Counted from the stretch's first letter, positions 16,957-26,389 are shown. The stretch is DNA of 48,636 nucleotides from an uncultured Roseburia sp. (GCA_910584215.1 CAJTYI010000011.1:1-48636); one strand, 5' to 3'. Notes: generated by a model not told the origin, from the letters alone. Numbers and translations: made by a program.

Positions 16957-19680
16957 TTATTTTTTTACTTTGTACTTACTCTGCCCCTTACCCTTAAACA
17001 ACTTTGTATAATCTGCCACCTGCTTCTTTGGAACCTTGATTGTGATATTCTTCTTGGTGTCTTTTAATGCATTCTTACCGACTTTCTTAAGCTTAGCACT
17101 CTTGATTGTGATCGTTCCCAGTTTCTTGTCACCGCTAAATACTGTCTTGCCGATCGTCGCTAACACCGTGCTGTTGATTGTTACTTTAGTGAGCTTCGTA
17201 CAGTTTGCAAACGCATTATCTTTGATGTTTGTAACGTTTTTGCCAACCGTGATACCCGTCACTTTCTTATTGCCTTTCACCGCATTTTTGCCAACGGTCG
17301 TTACTTTATAGACTATTCCATTTTTATCTTTCACGGTATCCGGAATTTTGATCGTCTTTCCTGTATTTTTAGTACCAGTAAATTCGACGGTTGGTGCTTT
17401 TCCGCTCTTGGTTACTTTGTAGTTATTCTTGGATACGGTAAACTTAGCGCCAACTTTCTGTGCCGCAGGTGCTTGGCTGCTGCCTGTCTGAGAGTTGCCT
17501 GGTGTCTCAGAACCTTTTGTCTCTGTTCCTGGCGTCTCTGTTCCCGGTGTCTCTGTCCCTGGTGTTTCTGTTCCCGGTGTTTCTGTTCCTGGCGTCTCCG
17601 TTCCCGGTGTCTCTGTTCCTGGCGTCTCTGTTCCCGGTGTCTCTGTTCCTGGCGTCTCCGTTCCTGGTGTTTCTGTTTCTGGCGTCTCCGTTCCCGGTGT
17701 TTCTGTTCCTGGTGTCTCCGTTCCCGGTGTTTCTGTTCCCGGTGTCTCCGTTCCCGGTGTTTCTGTTCCTGGTGTCTCCGTTCCTGGTGTTTCTGTTCCC
17801 GGTGTCTCCGTTCCTGGTGTTTCTGTTCCCGGTGTTTCCGTTCCTGGTGTTTCTGTTCCCGGTGTTTCCGTTCCTGGTGTTTCTGTTCCTTCGCTCGAAG
17901 TTGTATCTATATTTACTGTCACCTCAACCGAATCTGTAACCGAACCAGCCGTTGCCGTAATCATTACCTTGCCGTTTTTTGTGCCGGTTGGTGTCACAAC
18001 GCCGTCTGCCACTGTAGCGATTTCTTCGTCAGAAGAACTCCAAACTACTGTATCAGTTGCAAATACCGGCAACATAGCAGCACGTAGTGATATCGTCTGC
18101 TGTCTATCCGTAATGGTATTATCCTCTGACTCTGATGTGATTGTGACAGATGTCGCAGCGATCTGTTTTGCACGGATCAAAATATAATCCAGACCTGTGA
18201 TCTTTAACTGCGTACCCGTAACTTTGATTCCTGTTTCCTCCGTCAGTGTAAATTCTTTCCCTTTTTCAACTGCGAGAGAACCTGTGGTAGTTACGGAAGC
18301 CACGGTATCTTCTCCGGCATTTACAGTGTAAGTATCTCCCGCCGACCCCCACGCGGCAACCTCCGCCGTGTAGGTTCCTTCACCCAGTGTAACAACATAA
18401 ATACCCTCTGTCGGCACTGTATAACATGCACCGTCAGAGCAACGGATATCTGCATTTGGAACAGCCGACACTTCTCCCAAAGTCTCACCCTCGCTATAAT
18501 AAGCGCCTTTACCCGTTTCTGCTGTGTATTCTACGACAACTTCCTGATCCTGCTGTGTTGCAGTAAGCTGTTTGCGGAAATAACCCGCTGCGTCTTTGCT
18601 CTGAGGCGTTGCATACACAATTCCGTCCTGCAAAATGTATTTGGGATATGCCATATATACGATATCATCTTCTACGACTTCTGTCGACTTATCTCCAATG
18701 TCGGTCTCCCCCGCCTTGTATTTGAGCGTTGCCGTAGTTTTTACCAGCTCACGCTTACTGTAGACCAGTACAATTTCTTGTGAATCATCTGTAACATTCT
18801 CCAGCGTTATAGCGCCGGAAACATAGGTGTATTTATATCCGTCTAAATTAAATGTTTCGTCGTAAGTCGGTGTAAAGCTCTCACCTTCATTTACATTCAT
18901 ATCTTTGCTTGAAATCTCATTGCCGTCTTCGTCCGTAACCTTTACCTTTACAATGTGGCTTACAACTCCCTCAAATCCTGTAGGCCCGTCGGCGATCACG
19001 ATATTGTCAATAGCCATTGCGGCATAATAACGTTTGGTTAAATATGTCATATTCTTTACGCCGCCGCCAGCACTGAGATTTGTGATCTCTTTGATTCCAC
19101 CATCCGTTCCAAACACCGTCTGACCAGCCGCATCTGTGATTAACAGATAGGTTCTTTCATTCGCCCAGACCAATTTTACGCTATACCAGGTAGCCTTCTT
19201 CAGGTCAACGGTTGTATTTGCATCGCCATTAATCTTCCAAACAGTACTTTTTGCAGCCGTCTGCTCCAGTGTCAAAATCGCAACGCTACTCGCATCAAAT
19301 ATGCTTAATAGGCTCGTCTGATTATCTCCACCCGTCAACTGCAAATCAAACGTCATAACAGTCGGACCTGCCGCCGCATCAAAATTCGGTGAGGTAATAG
19401 TAGTGCCGTTATTTCCATTTGACACAGCAGCTACTTTGATATATTTATCACCGGAACCCTTGTCTGCCAGGGACACAGCATAGCGGTCTGCTGCTGCCGT
19501 CGCCCAGTCAGCCGCCTCTAGACTGTTATAATCCTGTGAATAATATGTCGTGTAACCTTCGCCGTCCGCACGCAGGTTATTTCCCGAAACCTCAGCCTTT
19601 ACTGAAGCAACAGGCCACACACTGGTGACTGTCATCGCCGCCGCCATAAACAACGCCAGCAATTTTCTGTGTTTCCTCAT
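16957..19680 (-). CDS. secreted surface protein with PGTET stalk and BspA-like C-terminal repeats
   Basis: A 907-residue protein. The ATG at 19680 is chosen because GGAGG lies ten bases upstream and a signal peptide follows at once (RKHRKLLALFMAAAMTVTS, ending near VKAE). A LamG-like domain with a terminal jelly-roll pattern (about 35-235; SQDYNSLEAADW to MAIDNIVIADGP) is followed by a MucBP/InlB B-repeat-like module (VKVTDEDGNEI...GYKYTYVSGA), further beta domains, and a BIG2-like module (VWSSSDEEIATVADGVV, about 565-600). About 25 copies of the PGTET pentapeptide form a stalk (about 605-730). The C-terminal BspA-like repeat domain (GKNALKxT, GKNVTNIKDNAFANC) is near-identical to its neighbours. 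No enzyme motif is seen; a surface adhesin or glycan-binding role is inferred. Confidence 0.75.
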   Translation of the reverse strand: MRKHRKLLALFMAAAMTVTSVWPVASVKAEVSGNNLRADGEGYTTYYSQDYNSLEAADWATAAADRYAVSLADKGSGDKYIKVAAVSNGNNGTTITSPNFDAAAGPTVMTFDLQLTGGDNQTSLLSIFDASSVAILTLEQTAAKSTVWKINGDANTTVDLKKATWYSVKLVWANERTYLLITDAAGQTVFGTDGGIKEITNLSAGGGVKNMTYLTKRYYAAMAIDNIVIADGPTGFEGVVSHIVKVKVTDEDGNEISSKDMNVNEGESFTPTYDETFNLDGYKYTYVSGAITLENVTDDSQEIVLVYSKRELVKTTATLKYKAGETDIGDKSTEVVEDDIVYMAYPKYILQDGIVYATPQSKDAAGYFRKQLTATQQDQEVVVEYTAETGKGAYYSEGETLGEVSAVPNADIRCSDGACYTVPTEGIYVVTLGEGTYTAEVAAWGSAGDTYTVNAGEDTVASVTTTGSLAVEKGKEFTLTEETGIKVTGTQLKITGLDYILIRAKQIAATSVTITSESEDNTITDRQQTISLRAAMLPVFATDTVVWSSSDEEIATVADGVVTPTGTKNGKVMITATAGSVTDSVEVTVNIDTTSSEGTETPGTETPGTETPGTETPGTETPGTETPGTETPGTETPGTETPGTETPGTETPGTETPGTETPGTETPETETPGTETPGTETPGTETPGTETPGTETPGTETPGTETPGTETPGTETPGTETKGSETPGNSQTGSSQAPAAQKVGAKFTVSKNNYKVTKSGKAPTVEFTGTKNTGKTIKIPDTVKDKNGIVYKVTTVGKNAVKGNKKVTGITVGKNVTNIKDNAFANCTKLTKVTINSTVLATIGKTVFSGDKKLGTITIKSAKLKKVGKNALKDTKKNITIKVPKKQVADYTKLFKGKGQSKYKVKK
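17515..17890 (-). repeat. 15-bp tandem repeats encoding PGTET
   Basis: About 25 imperfect 15-bp units code for PGTET with synonymous T/C variation at wobble positions and one PETET variant. The run is a candidate for copy-number change by slippage or unequal exchange. Confidence 0.9.
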
Positions 19681-19859
19681 AATTTGTATCCTCCATTTCT
19701 GTTGGGTTATATTGATAAACTTCCACAAGGCTGCAAAGTTTTACAGATTCCTATACAATACAGGTGATTTGGGCTTTGTCTTCTTCGCAAACCATCTGGA
19801 TTGTACAGGAAAATGATGTCCCCTGCTCCCTTGCAATTACCATCTGCAGATATGCCTGT

Positions 19860-19887
19860 GGGGATACCGCCTTTTGACGGCATCCCC
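19860..19887 (-). other. strong hairpin in the gap between two surface-protein genes
   Basis: In the 310-bp gap 19681-19990, GGGGATGCCGTC and GGCGGTATCCCC pair over 12 bp (two G-U pairs) around AAAA. No T-run follows on either strand, so it is either a weak terminator for the gene at 19991 or a structured leader of the gene at 19680. Nothing else in this gap is recognisable. Confidence 0.5.
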
Positions 19888-19990
19888 AGCATACATAAAT
19901 AAGAGAAAAACGGTAATCTTTCCTGAACTGTATCCAATTTGAGGGAACGGCCTGCATCATGAAACATCAATGATAGCAAGCAGTAAGTCA

Positions 19991-22576
19991 TTATTTACTT
20001 ACTTTGTAATTCTTTTGTCCCTTATTCTTAAACAGGCTCTTATAAGCTTTCACCTGTTTCTTCGGAACCTTGATCTTGATATTTTTCTTTGTGCTCTTAA
20101 GTGCGTTCTTGCCGACCGTCTTAAGCTTAGCACTCTTGATTGTGATCGTTCCCAGTTTCTTGTCACCGCTGAATACTGTCTTGCCGATCGTCGCTAACAC
20201 TGTGCTGTTGATTGTTACTTTGGTGAGCTTCGTACAGTTTGCAAACGCATTATCTTTGATGTTTGTAACGTTTTTGCCAACCGTGATACCCGTCACTTTC
20301 TTATTGCCTTTCAACGCATTTTTACCAACGGTCGTTACTTTGTAAACTACTCCATTTTTATCTTTCACGGTATCCGGAATCTTGATGGTCTTGCCTGTAT
20401 TTTTCGTCCCTGTAAATTCAACGGTCGGTGCTTTTCCGCTCTTGGTTACTTTGTAGTTGTTCTTAGATACGGTAAACTTGGCGCCGACTTTCTGGGCTGC
20501 CGGAGCCTGTGAGCTGCCTGGTGTTTGCGAGCTGCCTGGAGTCTCGGAGCTGCCCGGAGTCTGGGAACTGTTTGGAGCCTGGGAGCTGCTCGGAGCCTGG
20601 GAACTGTTCGGAGCCTGGGAGCTGCTCGGAGCTTGGGAACTGTTCGGAGCCTGGGAACTGCCTGGCTCTTGTGAGCTGCCCGGAGCCTGGGAACTGCCTG
20701 GCTCTTGTGAGCTGCCCGGTTCCTGGGAACTTCCCGGCTCTTCGGAGCTTCCCGGAGCCTGAGAACTGCCTGGTTCTTGTGAGCTGCCTGGCTCTTGTGA
20801 GCTGCCCGGTTCCTCGGAGCTGCCTGGTTTTTCAGAACTTCCTGGTGTCTCGGTTTCCGGAGTCTCGGAACCTGGCTCCTCATCGGATACTACAATCTTG
20901 GAAATTGCAGTTGCGCCCCATTTTGCAAAAGCAAAATCGATGGCATTGATATTTTTATCTAACAGAATGGACGTTGTATACCATTTATCAATCTCACAGT
21001 CTTTCAGATTGATGGAAGTACCGCCGATTGTGATGAAGTTATCTTCATTGGATGTACGGTCTGCACCAGCTTTTTGAGTAACTTTCGGTCTTGCATAAGT
21101 GATCGTAAGGTATTTGCCTTTAGCTGCCACGCCTGGTAATTTCAGGCTCATGTTGTAGGCGCTGTTTCCGCCAACGCCAAGGAACAGGTAATATCCTTTA
21201 TCCGGGAGATCGCCAAACGGCCAGTAACCGGTATTTTCTGACGCTTTGTCGCGGATTACTACATTATTATAATTGGTAACAGTGTCCACTGCCTGCGAAG
21301 TGGAGATTTTAAAACCGGTCTCACCGATTGCAGTTTCCTCCAAAGGAGCTACATCAAATGGTTTGATAACCTGGTAAGAAGAGCCAAACGTATATGCTCC
21401 ATCTTCCATTGGATCGCCTGTGATCTCGGAATCGCCTGTCTCACTGTCGTCTGTGCTTCCGGCTTCTTTCGTCTTTAAAGAAACGGTATCGGTAGCAAAC
21501 AGTACTGCGCCCTCCGCATCTTTGCCGACTACGCGGTAATCGTAAGCAGTGTCTGCGGTAAGGTCGGTGTCGGTGAATGTATAAGTGTAAGTAATTGCCA
21601 TTTCATCGATGGAAAAGTTATCAATATAAGTTCCACCATTTTTATGCGTAAAACCAATGATATCTACTATAGATGTAGCATCATACCAGAAAGGCAGGGA
21701 ATCATTTTCATATACTACTTTTTGGTCTGCTAACCTGATTACTTCAGCATTTAACTTCTTTTTGGAAAAATCAACAGCGACTGTCAAGTGTAACCAGCCA
21801 GTACTAGCTTTCGTACCATTTAAAGACTCTGATTTATCGCCAAGAAAATCTGCGAGAGTTGCGGATTTTCCGTTTACAGAAGCGGTAGCATATGTGTTTT
21901 TATTTGTTGTTGCAGTTAATGTAATGTCAAAAATAGGTTTATCTGTGTCGTTCACTACCCAATTATTTTTAGCGGGAGGAATGGAACTGAGAAAACTTAT
22001 TTTTGAATCCCTGTTTTTTGTATCGCTTGGAGTATCGAATTTAAAATCCATAGAAATTACTACATTAGTATTAATCTCTGTTTGGTACTCAACCATTGCA
22101 TCCCCGCTAGCATCAGAATATGCGATACCAGCTATTTGTCCTGATTTCGGATTCTTTGCCGCAGTGTCAGTCATGGTTTTATATGGCCTGCTTGAGACAC
22201 GTGATGTAAAACCATCCATGTTCGTTTCAAAATCATTGGAAAAAATATTTTTCCCGATTGCCTCATGGCTCGTCACTGCGATCTTGTCGCCCGCTTCGCC
22301 GGCTGTCACCGTCTCCACATCGACCCAGGCATTGTCTACTTTTTTCTGTACCGTATACTGCGCGGCATCCTCTGCCGTCTCAAAATCAAATGATACGGTT
22401 TTGTCGGTAGCCTCTCCTTTTGTGATGGTGGCTTCGCCTTTTGTAATCTCCGTCACAGTATCGGTCGGTGCACTTGGGGCGCCGTCTTCCGCTTTTACAG
22501 CTGTTGCCGGGAAAACACTGGTGATTGTCATCGCTGCTGCGAGAAACATTGCCAGTGCCTTATTTGTTTTTTTCAT
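19991..22576 (-). CDS. secreted surface protein, copy 1 of an inverted pair
   Basis: An 861-residue protein. Signal peptide KKTNKALAMFLAAAMTITS ends near VKAE. The first part of an FN3-like domain (about 50-92) is followed by a LamG-like domain (about 105-305; IFSNDFETNMDGF to IDNFSIDEMAI), then TYTFTDTDLTADTAYDYRVVG, which looks like the remaining FN3 strands. A carbohydrate-binding-like domain (about 385-585) precedes a PGSSQ/E/A stalk (about 590-720) and the shared BspA-like C-terminal repeats. GGAAAGGAAGAGAG precedes ATG. It is one residue longer than copy 2 and differs at few positions. A strong promoter (23051-23079) reads toward this copy across a 470-nt leader. Surface attachment to glycans is inferred. 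Confidence 0.8.
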   Translation of the reverse strand: MKKTNKALAMFLAAAMTITSVFPATAVKAEDGAPSAPTDTVTEITKGEATITKGEATDKTVSFDFETAEDAAQYTVQKKVDNAWVDVETVTAGEAGDKIAVTSHEAIGKNIFSNDFETNMDGFTSRVSSRPYKTMTDTAAKNPKSGQIAGIAYSDASGDAMVEYQTEINTNVVISMDFKFDTPSDTKNRDSKISFLSSIPPAKNNWVVNDTDKPIFDITLTATTNKNTYATASVNGKSATLADFLGDKSESLNGTKASTGWLHLTVAVDFSKKKLNAEVIRLADQKVVYENDSLPFWYDATSIVDIIGFTHKNGGTYIDNFSIDEMAITYTYTFTDTDLTADTAYDYRVVGKDAEGAVLFATDTVSLKTKEAGSTDDSETGDSEITGDPMEDGAYTFGSSYQVIKPFDVAPLEETAIGETGFKISTSQAVDTVTNYNNVVIRDKASENTGYWPFGDLPDKGYYLFLGVGGNSAYNMSLKLPGVAAKGKYLTITYARPKVTQKAGADRTSNEDNFITIGGTSINLKDCEIDKWYTTSILLDKNINAIDFAFAKWGATAISKIVVSDEEPGSETPETETPGSSEKPGSSEEPGSSQEPGSSQEPGSSQAPGSSEEPGSSQEPGSSQEPGSSQAPGSSQEPGSSQAPNSSQAPSSSQAPNSSQAPSSSQAPNSSQTPGSSETPGSSQTPGSSQAPAAQKVGAKFTVSKNNYKVTKSGKAPTVEFTGTKNTGKTIKIPDTVKDKNGVVYKVTTVGKNALKGNKKVTGITVGKNVTNIKDNAFANCTKLTKVTINSTVLATIGKTVFSGDKKLGTITIKSAKLKTVGKNALKSTKKNIKIKVPKKQVKAYKSLFKNKGQKNYKVSK

Positions 22577-22602
22577 TTCTTCTCTCTCTTCCTTTCCTGA
22601 TA
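19993..22602 (-). repeat. 2.6-kb inverted repeat, left arm
   Basis: The segment from 26 bp before the ATG to the stop matches 23634-26240 in opposite orientation. The central part (about 20200-22335) shows no difference wherever I compared the bases, while the last 190 bp and the first 250 bp carry scattered, mostly synonymous changes and one 3-bp indel. Confidence 0.9.
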
Positions 22603-23633
22603 GATTCGGAATCCATGCCTCCTGCTCTTCCCTTAAGTCCTAAAACAAAGCCTTTCTGACTATGCTCAAATGATTATGCAATCAGACTATGAACTCCCAA
22701 GTTCACTTACAAACAATTGTTCTCTGCAAACTTGTAAAGATTTACTACTTATTTTTTTGCGGTCATAGGAATCACCTCGCCATATGATGGGTCGCCCTTG
22801 TAAGACGAAATCAGACAAGAATTGATGTGAAATCACCTCAATTCTGTACCTATTAATAATCAATAGCAAAAGTGTATCCCTATGATACACTACGCGCTTC
22901 ATTAATAATATAGCCTCTCCACCCACTCTGGTGCCAGATCGCGCTTGGCCATATTACGAATACCGCCTCCCCTCCATACAAGCGCCTACGTCACTAAAAT
23001 ATAAGCGCTCCCTATGCTTTTCCCTCAAATATGTAATGTGGTACAGCTATATTATACTCTCAAAAAATAGTATTGTAAATCTCTTATAGAACTTTTTTGC
23101 TATAGAAAGAAAATTTTGTTCTTATCAAAAACCTAAATTTGCTGATTTTTCACTATTTATTGCTTATTTGCTCCAGCAATATACCAAATATTCCAAAAAA
23201 TATATGGAATGAAAACATTTGTCAATTTACCCATTATTAGTCATGCTAACCGCACTGTGACGAATGATTTTTTTATCACAAACCTGTTAATAACAGATTA
23301 AAAATCAAAGTATGCCTTTTCGCACTGTTTTTTGTGCAATATCCACAAACTAACAAATTTTTTGTACTACCATACATACTTAATGCTTTTGGTTAAACAC
23401 CAAATAAGCACCAACAGGCAACAAAACATCGCGCATTATGCCAATGCCATCTATTGAAACAAACGTTACTTTTTATTCTCAATAATAATAGGTACAGAAC
23501 TGAGGTGACTTCGCCTCCACTTCTTTCCTACTACATCTGAAAAGGGCGCTCGTATCGCCCCACAAAATAGCAAAGTACAGTTCCCTATCATCGCAAAATG
23601 GAAACAGCAAGTAAATTAGCATGGTTTCAATTT
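22603..23633. other. 1.03-kb spacer between the inverted copies
   Basis: This is the unique segment between the inverted-repeat arms, AT-rich from about 23040 to 23480. The part next to copy 1 (22690-22930, minus) and the part next to copy 2 (23483-23510, plus) share AATAGGTACAGAAnTGAGGT, so the two leaders are related but diverged. An open frame at 22687-22926 (79 codons, minus) has no good ribosome site and is probably not a gene. No recombinase or riboswitch is recognised. Confidence 0.6.
23051..23079 (-). promoter_or_regulatory. strong promoter driving surface-protein copy 1
   Basis: On the minus strand TTTACA (23074-23079), 17 bp, TATAAT (23051-23056). Transcription would give a leader of about 470 nt before the copy 1 ATG. 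I found no comparable promoter facing copy 2. Confidence 0.65.
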
Positions 23634-26240
23634 TATCAGGAAAGGAAGAGAGAGAAGAAATGAAAAAAACAAATAAGGCACTGGCAATGTTTCTCGCCGC
23701 AGCGATGACAATCACCAGTGTTTTTCCGGCGACAGCTGTAAAAGCGGAAGACGGCGCCCCAAGTGCACCGACCGATACTGTGACGGAGATTACAAAAGGC
23801 GAAGCCACCATCACAAAAGGAGAGGCTACCGACAAAACCGTATCATTTGATTTTGCGACAGAGGATGCCGCGCAGTATACGGTACAGAAAAAAGTTGACA
23901 ATGCCTGGGTCGATGTGGAGACGGTGACAGCCGGCGAAGCGGGCGACAAGATCGCAGTGACGAGCCATGAGGCAATCGGGAAAAATATTTTTTCCAATGA
24001 TTTTGAAACGAACATGGATGGTTTTACATCACGTGTCTCAAGCAGGCCATATAAAACCATGACTGACACTGCGGCAAAGAATCCGAAATCAGGACAAATA
24101 GCTGGTATCGCATATTCTGATGCTAGCGGGGATGCAATGGTTGAGTACCAAACAGAGATTAATACTAATGTAGTAATTTCTATGGATTTTAAATTCGATA
24201 CTCCAAGCGATACAAAAAACAGGGATTCAAAAATAAGTTTTCTCAGTTCCATTCCTCCCGCTAAAAATAATTGGGTAGTGAACGACACAGATAAACCTAT
24301 TTTTGACATTACATTAACTGCAACAACAAATAAAAACACATATGCTACCGCTTCTGTAAACGGAAAATCCGCAACTCTCGCAGATTTTCTTGGCGATAAA
24401 TCAGAGTCTTTAAATGGTACGAAAGCTAGTACTGGCTGGTTACACTTGACAGTCGCTGTTGATTTTTCCAAAAAGAAGTTAAATGCTGAAGTAATCAGGT
24501 TAGCAGACCAAAAAGTAGTATATGAAAATGATTCCCTGCCTTTCTGGTATGATGCTACATCTATAGTAGATATCATTGGTTTTACGCATAAAAATGGTGG
24601 AACTTATATTGATAACTTTTCCATCGATGAAATGGCAATTACTTACACTTATACATTCACCGACACCGACCTTACCGCAGACACTGCTTACGATTACCGC
24701 GTAGTCGGCAAAGATGCGGAGGGCGCAGTACTGTTTGCTACCGATACCGTTTCTTTAAAGACGAAAGAAGCCGGAAGCACAGACGACAGTGAGACAGGCG
24801 ATTCCGAGATCACAGGCGATCCAATGGAAGATGGAGCATATACGTTTGGCTCTTCTTACCAGGTTATCAAACCATTTGATGTAGCTCCTTTGGAGGAAAC
24901 TGCAATCGGTGAGACCGGTTTTAAAATCTCCACTTCGCAGGCAGTGGACACTGTTACCAATTATAATAATGTAGTAATCCGCGACAAAGCGTCAGAAAAT
25001 ACCGGTTACTGGCCGTTTGGCGATCTCCCGGATAAAGGATATTACCTGTTCCTTGGCGTTGGCGGAAACAGCGCCTACAACATGAGCCTGAAATTACCAG
25101 GCGTGGCAGCTAAAGGCAAATACCTTACGATCACTTATGCAAGACCGAAAGTTACTCAAAAAGCTGGTGCAGACCGTACATCCAATGAAGATAACTTCAT
25201 CACAATCGGCGGTACTTCCATCAATCTGAAAGACTGTGAGATTGATAAATGGTATACAACGTCCATTCTGTTAGATAAAAATATCAATGCCATCGATTTT
25301 GCTTTTGCAAAATGGGGCGCAACTGCAATTTCCAAGATTGTAGTATCCGATGAGGAGCCAGGTTCCGAGACTCCGGAAACCGAGACACCAGGAAGTTCTG
25401 AAAAACCAGGCAGCTCCGAGGAACCGGGCAGCTCACAAGAGCCAGGCAGCTCACAAGAACCAGGCAGTTCTCAGGCTCCGGGAAGCTCCGAAGAGCCGGG
25501 AAGTTCCCAGGAACCGGGCAGCTCACAAGAGCCAGGCAGTTCCCAGGCTCCGGGCAGCTCACAAGAGCCAGGCAGTTCCCAGGCTCCGAACAGTTCCCAA
25601 GCTCCGAGCAGCTCCCAGGCTCCGAACAGTTCCCAGGCTCCGAGCAGCTCCCAGGCTCCAAACAGTTCCCAGACTCCGGGCAGCTCCGAGACTCCAGGCA
25701 GCTCGCAAACACCAGGCAGCTCACAGGCTCCGGCAGCCCAGAAAGTCGGCGCCAAGTTTACCGTATCTAAGAACAACTACAAAGTAACCAAGAGCGGAAA
25801 AGCACCGACCGTTGAATTTACAGGGACGAAAAATACAGGCAAGACCATCAAGATTCCGGATACCGTGAAAGATAAAAATGGAGTAGTTTACAAAGTAACG
25901 ACCGTTGGTAAAAATGCGTTGAAAGGCAATAAGAAAGTGACGGGTATCACGGTTGGCAAAAACGTTACAAACATCAAAGATAATGCGTTTGCAAACTGTA
26001 CGAAGCTCACCAAAGTAACAATCAACAGCACAGTGCTTGCGACGATCGGCAAGACAGTATTCAGCGGTGACAAGAAACTGGGAACGATCACAATCAAGAG
26101 TGCTAAGCTTAAGACGGTTGGCAAGAACGCGCTTAAGGGAACAAAGAAAAACATCAAGATCAAGGTTCCGAAGAAACAGGTGAAAGCTTATAAGGGCCTG
26201 TTCAAGAATAAGGGACAAAAGAATTATAAGGTGAGCAAGT
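23634..26240 (+). repeat. 2.6-kb inverted repeat, right arm
   Basis: Opposite-orientation partner of 19993-22602. Homology begins at TATCAGGAAAGG, 26 bp upstream of ATG, and ends at the stop codon, beyond which the sequences are unrelated. Confidence 0.9.
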
Positions 26241-26242
26241 AA
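23660..26242 (+). CDS. secreted surface protein, copy 2 of an inverted pair
   Basis: An 860-residue protein, starting at ATG 23660 by analogy with copy 1 and its AGGAAGAGAGAGAAG ribosome site. Domain order is that of copy 1: signal peptide, split FN3-like domain with a LamG-like insert, carbohydrate-binding-like domain, PGSSQ/E/A stalk, BspA-like C-terminal repeats. Differences seen: FATE instead of FETAE near residue 58 (a one-residue deletion), and two Ser-to-Gly changes in the C-terminal repeats (NALKGT, YKGLF). Most third-position differences cluster in the last 190 bp. No consensus promoter is visible upstream in this orientation, so this copy may be poorly expressed or depend on inversion. 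A terminator follows at 26354. Confidence 0.8.
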   Translation: MKKTNKALAMFLAAAMTITSVFPATAVKAEDGAPSAPTDTVTEITKGEATITKGEATDKTVSFDFATEDAAQYTVQKKVDNAWVDVETVTAGEAGDKIAVTSHEAIGKNIFSNDFETNMDGFTSRVSSRPYKTMTDTAAKNPKSGQIAGIAYSDASGDAMVEYQTEINTNVVISMDFKFDTPSDTKNRDSKISFLSSIPPAKNNWVVNDTDKPIFDITLTATTNKNTYATASVNGKSATLADFLGDKSESLNGTKASTGWLHLTVAVDFSKKKLNAEVIRLADQKVVYENDSLPFWYDATSIVDIIGFTHKNGGTYIDNFSIDEMAITYTYTFTDTDLTADTAYDYRVVGKDAEGAVLFATDTVSLKTKEAGSTDDSETGDSEITGDPMEDGAYTFGSSYQVIKPFDVAPLEETAIGETGFKISTSQAVDTVTNYNNVVIRDKASENTGYWPFGDLPDKGYYLFLGVGGNSAYNMSLKLPGVAAKGKYLTITYARPKVTQKAGADRTSNEDNFITIGGTSINLKDCEIDKWYTTSILLDKNINAIDFAFAKWGATAISKIVVSDEEPGSETPETETPGSSEKPGSSEEPGSSQEPGSSQEPGSSQAPGSSEEPGSSQEPGSSQEPGSSQAPGSSQEPGSSQAPNSSQAPSSSQAPNSSQAPSSSQAPNSSQTPGSSETPGSSQTPGSSQAPAAQKVGAKFTVSKNNYKVTKSGKAPTVEFTGTKNTGKTIKIPDTVKDKNGVVYKVTTVGKNALKGNKKVTGITVGKNVTNIKDNAFANCTKLTKVTINSTVLATIGKTVFSGDKKLGTITIKSAKLKTVGKNALKGTKKNIKIKVPKKQVKAYKGLFKNKGQKNYKVSK

Positions 26243-26353
26243 AACTCCGCGGTTTTTCCCACCTCTCGATTCGTGAGAAGTGACAAAAGACATACCAACC
26301 CTCAAATAAGTAACAGGCAATTCATGAAGAAAGGGCTAAACCCCCTCTGAAAG

Positions 26354-26389
26354 AAAAAACGCTGAAGCCATACGGCCTCAGCGTTTTTT
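26354..26389 (+). terminator. terminator after surface-protein copy 2
   Basis: AAAAAACGCTGA-GCC and GGC-CTCAGCGTTTTTT form a long stem around ATAC with a T6 tail on the plus strand, 112 bp after the stop. A matching A6 upstream makes it potentially bidirectional. Confidence 0.85.

Noticed and set aside
17515..17890. Possible CRISPR array
   Set aside because: The repeats are contiguous 15-bp coding units with no spacers and keep the reading frame.
17460..18187. Long antisense ORFs over the PGTET, PGSSQ and SSETP stalk regions
   Set aside because: Periodic 15-bp repeats open several frames on both strands; their translations are low-complexity shadows.
22687..22926. 79-codon ORF in the leader of surface-protein copy 1
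   Set aside because: The ribosome site is too far from the ATG. Part of the frame has a counterpart near copy 2, but that one is broken by stops, so it is more likely leader sequence or remnant.
22603..23633. c-di-GMP or other known riboswitch upstream of the surface genes
   Set aside because: I looked for the GEMM core (such as CAGGGCAAACC with GACGCAAAGCC) and found no convincing match in any leader of the island.
19991..26242. Inverted pair as a transposon with long terminal repeats
   Set aside because: Homology stops at gene edges, the arms are secreted-protein genes, and no transposase lies between them.
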